Below, piece by piece: positions 1-5,678 of a DNA stretch of 9,218 nucleotides (its first letter is position 1; each line of letters starts with the position of its first letter). This stretch comes from an uncultured Atopobium sp. (lineage in GTDB: Bacteria; Actinomycetota; Coriobacteriia; Coriobacteriales; Atopobiaceae). A model generated the notes under the pieces. The model worked only from the letters and a program-made list of their open reading frames with translations. It searched no databases and had not been told where the DNA came from. Location of the stretch: positions 1 through 9,218 of the forward strand of contig CAMPCT010000067.1 in assembly GCA_946647055.1 (NCBI GenBank), in the 5' to 3' direction. The position numbers and the translations under genes were made by a program.

Positions 1-2
1 GA

Positions 3-779
3 GAGCTGAGGAGCCAGATAGACGACCTCGAGAGGACCAAGGCCGAGCTCGAGGGCAAAATCCCGTCGCATTTCGAGGACACGATCGAAGGGCTGAATCG
101 ACAGATCAAGAGCACACGCGATGAGCGCAAGACGCTTCAAAACCGGATGGACGAACGTAGGCAGCTGCTGAAAAGGTACCAATCTGTTGCGGCAAGACCG
201 ATTCTTGAGGAGATTGCCAAGCTTTCGGTGGGAGACGAGTTCGAGTTCGCTCGGTATCCGCAAACGTCGAAAGGGGAAGACTCGACTCCGATCAAGTGGA
301 AGGTGCTGGAAGAGGGGGACGGGAGAGTGCTGCTCCTGAGCACGAAGGTGCTTGACAGGCAGGTCTTTAACGACAACAGGGGCGGGGGGAACGACTATCG
401 AACGAGCGACCTGAAGAGATGGCTCGAATCTTCGTTCAAGAGCTGCGCCTTTGACGGTGTGGAATCGACCTTGCTGTCAGGAGCTCCGTTCATCATGGGC
501 GTTGATGACCTCAGGCGCCATCTGTCGACGGACTCGAGCAGGGTCTGCTACGCGACGGACTACGCCTGCGCCAAGGGTGAGAAGAGCACGGCCTTCTACT
601 GGCTCTCGACGGGAATGGCTAACGAGAGCGAGCTCGCATACTACGTCAACCCGCACGGGCATGTGATGGGCGGGGGAGAATTGGCAAGGTTCGAGGGCAT
701 AAGCTATCGCAGGATGGGGGAGTATGTGGATGGCCTCTGCGGCGTTCGTCCCGCAATCTGGGTGAAGACGTCTCTCTAG
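3..779 (+). CDS. Partial gene: coiled-coil protein with C-terminal DUF6273 domain
   Basis: The reading frame is open from the first bases of the window, so the gene starts upstream and only its last 258 residues are visible. An internal ATG at 147 is not the likely start, because the frame upstream of it encodes a continuous charged helical segment. Visible residues 1 to about 65 are rich in E, R, K, Q and L with heptad-like spacing (for example DLERTKAELEGK), suggesting a coiled coil. Residues from about 76 to the end match the DUF6273 pattern as I know it: FARYPQT, then IKWKVLEE, LLLSTKVLD, a DLKRWLESSF stretch, and a terminal GVRPAIWV. DUF6273 is of unknown function and often sits at the C-terminus of modular proteins in gut Firmicutes and Actinobacteria. 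Codon use is less GC-biased than in the queuosine genes, which fits an accessory region. The domain call is fairly secure; the function is unknown. Confidence 0.8.
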   Translation, partial: ELRSQIDDLERTKAELEGKIPSHFEDTIEGLNRQIKSTRDERKTLQNRMDERRQLLKRYQSVAARPILEEIAKLSVGDEFEFARYPQTSKGEDSTPIKWKVLEEGDGRVLLLSTKVLDRQVFNDNRGGGNDYRTSDLKRWLESSFKSCAFDGVESTLLSGAPFIMGVDDLRRHLSTDSSRVCYATDYACAKGEKSTAFYWLSTGMANESELAYYVNPHGHVMGGGELARFEGISYRRMGEYVDGLCGVRPAIWVKTSL

Positions 780-818
780 GGGAAGGAAGCGTCCCGGCTG
801 ATTAACAGCAGAAAGGTT

Positions 819-846
819 GTCTGCCCGTGCATGCGCACGGGCAGAC
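819..846. terminator. Perfect 12-bp hairpin after the DUF6273 gene
   Basis: GTCTGCCCGTGC at 819-830 and GCACGGGCAGAC at 835-846 are exact reverse complements separated by the four bases ATGC. The stem is GC-rich and lies 39 bases after the stop codon at 779, as expected for a transcription terminator. No run of T follows on the plus strand (the next bases are GCCAATTATTG), so intrinsic termination is plausible but unproven. An ATG inside the loop at 831 opens the frame of the next gene but has no ribosome binding site and is not used as the start here. Confidence 0.5.
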
Positions 847-926
847 GCCAATTATTGTCCGAAGCTCGTCATAGTATTTACGTCGGATGGATCCTTCGTT
901 TCAAGATGCAGATGAGGAGCAAGGTG

Positions 927-1193
927 ATGAGTGAAATGATGAATGGCGATTCGGCATATACCAAGCGCGAGTGGGTCAACGACATGGGGTTCGAGTTCTC
1001 GAACCTGATGGCGGGGGAGTTTGATGGGAAAGACCTGCCCGTTCGTTTCAAGGAGATGCTCGACGAGTTCGAGGGCATCGTCACCGAGCACCTGCAGGAG
1101 GACCTTGACGGGGATGCCCTCGCCAATCTGGTGCCGGACGCGCTTGTGAGCGCCTGGACAGAGTATCGCGGAGAGCCGTACTACAAGGGCTAA
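927..1193 (+). CDS. Small acidic hypothetical protein, 88 aa
   Basis: I do not recognise this protein. The start is set at ATG 927 because AGGAG at 915-919 lies 7 bases upstream. The frame is open back to an ATG at 831, but that codon sits in the loop of a perfect hairpin and lacks a ribosome binding site. The product is soluble and acidic, with no membrane segment or signal peptide. It appears mostly helical: a KREWVNDMGFEFSNLM segment, a central RFKEMLDEFEGIV helix and a C-terminal ALVSAWTEYRG stretch. The stop is followed after seven bases by the start of the next small gene, so the two are probably co-transcribed and may be translationally coupled. Codon use is moderate in GC, like the flanking accessory genes. 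It is likely a real gene because of the ribosome binding site and tight spacing. Confidence 0.6.
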   Translation: MSEMMNGDSAYTKREWVNDMGFEFSNLMAGEFDGKDLPVRFKEMLDEFEGIVTEHLQEDLDGDALANLVPDALVSAWTEYRGEPYYKG

Positions 1194-1200
1194 GGGCGCC

Positions 1201-1437
1201 ATGGCAGACCGATGGACTCAGACAGTGCGGATCGACCTTGAGTCCCTCAGGAGCCATCTCCTCGACATGTTTGGGACTGCTCGGTGGGCAGGTTGCGCGT
1301 CGTATGCTGCTGTCGACGAGCACCTTGCCGAGAAGTGCGAGGAGGGTATGGCACTAGTCCGTGAGCTGCAAGCGCAGGTGAAGCGCGTGAAGTTTGGGAA
1401 CCGTATTCGGAGGAGCGTGAAACTGCCTGTGAGGTAG
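1201..1437 (+). CDS. Small basic hypothetical protein, 78 aa
   Basis: The ATG lies seven bases after the preceding stop, with only a weak purine stretch (AAGGG near 1192-1196) upstream. Translation may therefore depend on coupling to the upstream gene. The product begins with a charged stretch, then SLRSHLLDMFGTA and AGCASYAAVDEH, then a helical region (ELQAQVKRVKF), and ends in a very basic tail (RIRRSVKLPVR). The pattern of a leucine-rich helix followed by D-x-F/Y-G-T-A and A-x-V/M-D recalls small uncharacterised proteins of Firmicutes and Actinobacteria that I have seen in genomic data, but I cannot name a family. No membrane segment is visible. The strongly basic C-terminus next to two acidic neighbours could suggest nucleic-acid or protein binding; this is speculation. 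Confidence 0.5.
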   Translation: MADRWTQTVRIDLESLRSHLLDMFGTARWAGCASYAAVDEHLAEKCEEGMALVRELQAQVKRVKFGNRIRRSVKLPVR

Positions 1438-1492
1438 CGTTTCAGAGTCTAGGGAAGTACGAACGACGGGCTGCAACAAGGAGGAGAATGCT

Positions 1493-2035
1493 ATGAACGA
1501 CATCATATTCGTCAATGATGATTTCAGTTGCTATACAGTCAGATTCGAGGGAGAGGATGACTTCAATCGAGAGTGTTTTTCCTGGCTCTCTGAAGAGCTT
1601 TGCATGGATGCCGCCTTTCACCCAATCGTAAAGGTCGAAAAGGATGGCAAGCATACCCACGTCGAGGACCTCTGGGATTGGCTTGAGCCGTATGTGACCA
1701 AGCGTCCGAACATATCGTTCGTTATCGAGGGATACATCAGCAACCATAGCTATTACGAGGACTTTAGGTTCGAGGTTGCTGAGGGGGTTCTTGCCGCATA
1801 CAGAAGCGGCTGGTATGACAGCATTGGAAAAGCCAACTACGAAGACTTCGAAGAGTTCTGCGACGACTACCAGGATGACGACGGGAACCCCATCTGCTCC
1901 AAGGAGGAGTTTGACGCTATCGACGACGAGATCTGCATATTTGAGGTGGAAGATGGCGGGTTCCTAGTGGTCGGAGAGCCCCCGCTGGATGGCCCCGCCA
2001 CGAGTCGAGAAATGCTGATGCAGATTGGCCTATGA
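1493..2035 (+). CDS. Highly acidic hypothetical protein, 180 aa
   Basis: The start is well supported: AAGGAGGAG at 1478-1486 lies six bases before ATG 1493. By hand count about 44 of 180 residues are D or E against about 12 K or R, giving a net charge near -32. Aromatic residues are frequent (repeated F, W and Y). Acidic clusters are spread along the chain, for example EEFCDDYQDDDGNP and DAIDDEICIFEVED. No signal peptide, membrane helix or catalytic motif is evident. The N-terminal half (MNDIIFVNDDFSCYTVRFEG) and the WDWLEPYVT segment look like an alternating beta/alpha fold. I do not recognise the family. Size and charge resemble DNA-mimic proteins such as ArdA-type antirestriction proteins, but I see no clear sequence match to ArdA, so this is only a hypothesis. 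It lies just upstream of a toxin-antitoxin operon whose promoter begins within a few bases of its stop codon. Confidence 0.75.
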   Translation: MNDIIFVNDDFSCYTVRFEGEDDFNRECFSWLSEELCMDAAFHPIVKVEKDGKHTHVEDLWDWLEPYVTKRPNISFVIEGYISNHSYYEDFRFEVAEGVLAAYRSGWYDSIGKANYEDFEEFCDDYQDDDGNPICSKEEFDAIDDEICIFEVEDGGFLVVGEPPLDGPATSREMLMQIGL

Positions 2036-2038
2036 CAC

Positions 2039-2068
2039 TGCTATAATCTGTTGTACGTACAACAGATT
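2039..2068 (+). promoter_or_regulatory. Toxin-antitoxin promoter with overlapping 24-bp palindromic operator
   Basis: An extended -10 element, TG at 2039-2040 then TATAAT at 2042-2047, lies just after the stop codon of the preceding gene. No good -35 hexamer is seen, as is common for extended -10 promoters. AATCTGTTGTAC (2045-2056) and GTACAACAGATT (2057-2068) form an exact, spacer-less palindrome that overlaps the last bases of the -10 element and the expected transcription start. The core TTGTACGTACAA is the kind of site bound by ribbon-helix-helix antitoxins. Autorepression by the antitoxin or the antitoxin-toxin complex is the natural inference. GGAG at 2069-2072 follows as the ribosome binding site. 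Confidence 0.8.
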
Positions 2069-2076
2069 GGAGAAGC

Positions 2077-2379
2077 ATGGACGCCATGGTCACCGCGCGC
2101 ATGTCTGCGGGAAAGAAGGAGGTCGGTGCGGCGGTCCTCAAGGAGCTTGGGGTCTCTGCTTCTGAGGCCGTAAACCAGCTCTACGACCACCTCATCGCTG
2201 AGCGTCGCCTTCCTTGGGACGAGGCGGTCGCCAGCCGTGGAAATCGCGGTTCGGTGTTCGCCCAGGCCATCGCGCAGGTCGATGCGATCCCCCGCATCCC
2301 CGCTGAGCCCGGGTTCGAGGACATGACTACGCACCAGGCGCGTCTCACGCGGTTGGGCTTGGACGGCAACGATGATTAG
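2077..2379 (+). CDS. RelB/DinJ-family antitoxin
   Basis: This 100-aa protein matches the RelB/DinJ antitoxin pattern: a short N-terminal beta strand (MVTARMSAGKK), then VLKELGVSASEAVNQLYDHL with the G-V-S-x-S-E-A turn of the ribbon-helix-helix fold, then a RLPWDEAV segment. The N-terminal part (about residues 1-45) should dimerise and bind the palindromic operator at 2045-2068. The C-terminal half should wrap and neutralise the toxin. The start is ATG 2077, four bases after GGAG; the in-frame ATG at 2086 is possible but has worse spacing. The toxin gene starts at 2372 inside the end of this gene (8-bp overlap), giving a two-gene operon with probable translational coupling. RelB/DinJ proteins usually pair with RelE/YafQ-fold toxins, so pairing with a PIN toxin is less common. 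Confidence 0.85.
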   Translation: MDAMVTARMSAGKKEVGAAVLKELGVSASEAVNQLYDHLIAERRLPWDEAVASRGNRGSVFAQAIAQVDAIPRIPAEPGFEDMTTHQARLTRLGLDGNDD

Positions 2380-2830
2380 GGCGTTCGTCGATTCCAACGT
2401 CCTGCTCGACTTCCTGCAGGAACGCGCAGGCTTCTTCGAGCCTGCGCGCAAGCTTCTCATCTTTAAGTGCTTTGGCGACTATGAGCTCTGGACTAGCGCC
2501 TCCCAGGCAACCGACCTGTTCTACATCCTCTCCGGGGGAGGGAAGGAGCGCCTGCTTTCCAAGGCGAAGGAATCTCTGATCGCGTTGCGCAAGCACATGC
2601 GCATCTTTGGTCCCGGTGAGCGGGAGGTCGATCGAGCGCTCCAGTCTAACTTCGACGACTTCGGGGACGCTCTCGTCTACCAGAGTGCCGTGAGCATCGA
2701 CGCCGACGTCATAGTCACGCGCGATGCGGACGGCTTCCGTCTCTCCGCGCTGCCTGTGGTCACGCCCGAGGGCTTCTTCGACTGGATGGCGAACGCTGCC
2801 GGAGTCGTCTTTGACGAGATGGCCTACTGA
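2372..2830 (+). CDS. PIN-domain ribonuclease toxin (VapC-like)
   Basis: This 152-aa protein shows the PIN-domain layout. The N-terminal strand AFVDSNVLLDFL carries Asp7. A mid-region SQATDLFYIL carries Asp48, at the position often held by Glu. DFGDALVYQSA carries Asp96 and Asp99, and a late TRDADGF carries Asp118 and Asp120. These acidic residues form the metal-binding centre of PIN ribonucleases, which as toxins cut tRNA, rRNA or mRNA. The length is slightly above the usual 130-140 aa of VapC proteins. The start overlaps the antitoxin stop by 8 bp, so expression is coupled and under the same palindromic operator. No truncation or loss of acidic residues is seen, so the toxin should be active. 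The RNA target cannot be deduced from sequence. Confidence 0.85.
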   Translation: MIRAFVDSNVLLDFLQERAGFFEPARKLLIFKCFGDYELWTSASQATDLFYILSGGGKERLLSKAKESLIALRKHMRIFGPGEREVDRALQSNFDDFGDALVYQSAVSIDADVIVTRDADGFRLSALPVVTPEGFFDWMANAAGVVFDEMAY

Positions 2831-2876
2831 GGGCTCGCGAGCGTGTGACCTCTCGTCAGGCCGCCCTTCCTTGCCG

Positions 2877-2888
2877 TACAATCGCCCC
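2877..2888 (+). promoter_or_regulatory. Probable leaderless promoter of the HExxH membrane protein gene
   Basis: A TACAAT hexamer at 2877-2882 is followed by only six bases (CGCCCC) before the ATG at 2889. A transcription start 6-7 bases downstream of the -10 would fall on or next to the A of the start codon. No Shine-Dalgarno sequence lies upstream of this ATG, which fits a leaderless mRNA; these are common in Actinobacteria. A convincing -35 element is not visible. Confidence 0.5.
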
Positions 2889-3419
2889 ATGAGACTCGTG
2901 CGCAAGATAGACGTGATCCAGGATCCCGACCTCGTCAAGAAGATGGTCTGGGCCAGCTGGGCCATGCTCATCGTCTGTCTGGCGCTCGCCATCGCCTGGT
3001 TCCTGCGCGGCGGACGACACCTCGGCATCCTTCGCGGCATCGTCTCAATCACCATCACGGCCTTCGTCTACCCCACGCACGAGTACATCCACGGCGCGTT
3101 CTTCCGCCTGCTGGGCCCGCCCGGCACCACGGTGACCTACGGCTTTGGCATGGGCTTCCTCTTCACCAGCGCCAACGACGCCATCCTCACGCGCAACCGC
3201 TACCTCGTGGTCACGCTTGCCCCGACCGTCATCATCACCATCGCCTCGCTGGTCCTGGGCCGCGTCACGGGTCATGCCCTCATTGGCATCATCGTATGCC
3301 TGCTGCACCTCTTTGGCTGCGTGGGCGACATCGTCATGGCCGGCGAGATCGTGGCGACCTCGGGCGTCACCCACGTCCGCGACACCGGCACCGGCGCCGA
3401 GCTCCTGGCGGCAGAGTAA
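2889..3419 (+). CDS. Membrane-embedded putative zinc metallopeptidase (DUF3267-like)
   Basis: This 176-aa integral membrane protein has an HExxH zinc-binding motif at residues 64-68 (YPTHEYIHGAFF), as in the DUF3267 'putative zincin peptidase' family. Hydrophobic helices are visible at about 19-38 (WASWAMLIVCLALAIAW), about 47-61 just before the HExxH, near YLVVTLAPTVIITIASLVLG, and near ALIGIIVCLLHLFGCVGDIV. The LAP motif in the third helix and a late Asp in GDIVMAGE are in the positions expected for this family, and Asp could be the third zinc ligand. The frame is open back to 2724, but ATG 2889 is chosen because a -10 element ends six bases before it and the upstream residues overlap the toxin gene with no hydrophobic or family-like character. 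Substrate and role are unknown. Confidence 0.75.
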   Translation: MRLVRKIDVIQDPDLVKKMVWASWAMLIVCLALAIAWFLRGGRHLGILRGIVSITITAFVYPTHEYIHGAFFRLLGPPGTTVTYGFGMGFLFTSANDAILTRNRYLVVTLAPTVIITIASLVLGRVTGHALIGIIVCLLHLFGCVGDIVMAGEIVATSGVTHVRDTGTGAELLAAE

Positions 3420-3436
3420 GTTGCGCTCCTCTCAAC

Positions 3437-3509
3437 AGTGTGCACTACTCGACCTAAGCCCCAACGTTTGCGCAGTTGACGCAAAAGCTTAGGTCGAATT
3501 GTGTACACT
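3437..3509. repeat. Imperfect 23-bp inverted repeat with nested hairpin
   Basis: The arms 3437-3459 and 3487-3509 match as inverted repeats at 20 of 23 positions, with an exact 11-bp core (TCGACCTAAGC at 3449-3459 against GCTTAGGTCGA at 3487-3497). Inside, TTTGCG (3467-3472) and CGCAAA (3480-3485) form a second small stem. The structure fills the space between the metallopeptidase gene and queH. It may serve as a terminator for the former (no T-run follows) or be the remnant of a small mobile element. It shares CGTTTGCGCAG (3465-3475) with the larger element after queA. Confidence 0.7.
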
Positions 3510-3558
3510 ACCCAGATTGGGATATCCACGCGAGAGCCCCATTGCACTCGGCAAGTCG

Positions 3559-3564
3559 TACAAT
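3559..3564 (+). promoter_or_regulatory. Candidate -10 element of queH
   Basis: TACAAT lies 36 bases before the queH start, leaving room for a short leader and the AGGAGGGGAGG ribosome binding region. No matching -35 hexamer is evident at the usual distance, so this rests on the -10 alone. I saw no preQ1 riboswitch fold in the leader, but only by eye. Confidence 0.3.
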
Positions 3565-3599
3565 CCAGCCTAGCCACGAGCCAGGAGGGGAGGGCCGCC

Positions 3600-4208
3600 A
3601 TGGCCGACAAGCGCATACCGCTGCTGCTGCACGCCTGCTGCGGGCCCTGCTCGCTCGAGCCGCTGCGGATCCTGCGCGAGGAGGGCTTCGAGCCCACCAT
3701 CTGCTGGGTCAACCCCAACATCCAGCCCGACGCCGAGCACGACCTGCGCCTGGCGACGCTTCTGGCCTGGGCGCGCGACGTCGCCCACGTCGACGTCATC
3801 GTGGGCCCCTGCGAGCGCGACAAGTGGGAGCGAAGCGTCGCCCCCTCCGGCCTCGACCGCCCCGAGCGCTGCCGCTCCTGCTACGCCCTGCGACTCTCGC
3901 AGGCCTGCCGCATCGCGCGTGACCGCGGCTTCACGCACGTCTCGACCACGCTGGCCGTCTCGCCCCACCAGCTCTATGACGTCTGCATGGAGATGCTCGT
4001 GCGCATGGCCGAGTCGTACGACCTCATCCCTGTGGTGCGCGACTACCGCGAGCTCTATGAGGGCGCCTACGAACACGCCCGCGAGCTGGGCATGTACACC
4101 CAGAGCTACTGTGGCTGCCGCTTCTCGGCACTTGAGGCCGCCGTGACACGCCACGCCGCCCGCGATGAGCGCAAGGCCGCCCGCGCGGCCTCGCGTCATG
4201 TGGGATAA
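3600..4208 (+). CDS. queH: Epoxyqueuosine reductase QueH
   Basis: QueH catalyses the last step of queuosine synthesis, reducing epoxyqueuosine in the tRNA wobble position to queuosine. It is a non-homologous replacement for the cobalamin-dependent QueG. The 202-aa product shows the family's cysteine signature: LLLHACCGPCS with Cys13, Cys14 and Cys17; CRSC with Cys91 and Cys94; and YTQSYCGC with Cys171 and Cys173. These cysteines supply the iron-sulfur cluster and metal-binding sites. STTLAVSPHQLYD and the VVRDYRELYEGAYEHA stretch also match the family. ATG 3600 is chosen because of the AGGAGGGGAGG region just upstream; the frame is open further back to 3501 but that part overlaps the inverted repeat and is not family-like. 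queA follows after 41 bases, so the two probably form an operon. Codon use is strongly GC-biased, as for a resident core gene. Confidence 0.92.
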   Translation: MADKRIPLLLHACCGPCSLEPLRILREEGFEPTICWVNPNIQPDAEHDLRLATLLAWARDVAHVDVIVGPCERDKWERSVAPSGLDRPERCRSCYALRLSQACRIARDRGFTHVSTTLAVSPHQLYDVCMEMLVRMAESYDLIPVVRDYRELYEGAYEHARELGMYTQSYCGCRFSALEAAVTRHAARDERKAARAASRHVG

Positions 4209-4209
4209 T
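4201..4209 (+). promoter_or_regulatory. Candidate extended -10 element ahead of queA
   Basis: TG at 4201-4202, one base, then GATAAT at 4204-4209 overlaps the queH stop codon. It could give queA its own promoter, with a leader of about 35 bases that includes the AGGAGG ribosome binding site at 4236-4241. No -35 is apparent, and the site may be chance. Confidence 0.3.
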
Positions 4210-4249
4210 CTCGCGTCGCACATCACGAACAAGACAGGAGGCGCGACCC

Positions 4250-5340
<1,091 letters not shown>

Positions 5341-5341
<1 letters not shown>

Positions 5342-5362
5342 ACTGGGAGGCCCCTCTCGGTC
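5341..5362 (+). terminator. Probable terminator of queA
   Basis: GACTGGGAGG (5341-5350) can pair with CCTCTCGGTC (5353-5362) in RNA using two G-U wobbles, with about a 9-bp stem and a four-base loop. It starts at the last base of the queA stop codon and is followed by TATTAAT, a weak U-rich tail. Termination is plausible but not certain. Confidence 0.45.
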
Positions 5363-5417
5363 TATTAATGCACGATGGACGCAAGGCTATGCAGCCAAGC
5401 GCCTCCACGGGTGAATT

Positions 5418-5612
5418 GCTGCAGACCAACATTGTCGAAGTGCCAAAAAATCGAGGTTTTAGGAAGAAAGAGGGTGTCAAATCCCCACCCGGGCGATACG
5501 ACACCCTCGTTTGCGCAGGTTGGAGGTACCGTTTTTCGAGTGCATCGCCAAAGCACACCACAAATCTTCCTAAAAGCTCGATTTTTTGGCATTTTCTCAA
5601 CAACGCGCTGCA
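5418..5612. repeat. MITE-like inverted-repeat element between convergent genes
   Basis: This fills most of a gene-free stretch (5342-5678). The arms 5441-5467 and 5565-5591 are inverted repeats of 27 bp with one mismatch (outer end TGCCAAAAAATCGAG). Inside, GAGGGTGTC (5470-5478) and GACACCCTC (5500-5508) form a second perfect 9-bp stem, followed by CGTTTGCGCAG (5508-5518), which also occurs before queH. The sequence GCTGCA occurs as a direct repeat at 5418-5423 and 5607-5612 and could be a target-site duplication, though six bases can recur by chance. The element is AT-richer than its surroundings. No credible protein is encoded in it. Symmetric arms ending in a run of six T on either strand could also make it a bidirectional terminator. 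Confidence 0.6.
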
Positions 5613-5620
5613 AGCGAACC

Positions 5621-5655
5621 AAAAAGGTGCCCCGCACCTGACTGGGCACGGGGCA
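5621..5655 (-). terminator. Intrinsic terminator of the coiled-coil gene
   Basis: Read on the minus strand, TGCCCCG (complement of 5649-5655) pairs with CGGGGCA (complement of 5628-5634), followed closely by five T (complement of 5621-5625). It lies 23 bases after the minus-strand stop at 5679. A GC-rich stem followed by a T-run is the standard shape of a Rho-independent terminator, although the loop is long (14 bases). Confidence 0.7.
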
Positions 5656-5678
5656 TCGCACGTTTGCAAGCTGAAGAT

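Noticed and set aside
831..926. Upstream ATG at 831 as start of the 88-aa gene
   Set aside because: It lies in the loop of a perfect 12-bp hairpin with no ribosome binding site, whereas ATG 927 has AGGAG at the right distance.
3510..3599. preQ1 riboswitch in the queH leader
   Set aside because: I looked for a short C-rich hairpin with an A-rich 3' tail pairing near the ribosome binding site and did not see one. A covariance-model search would settle it.
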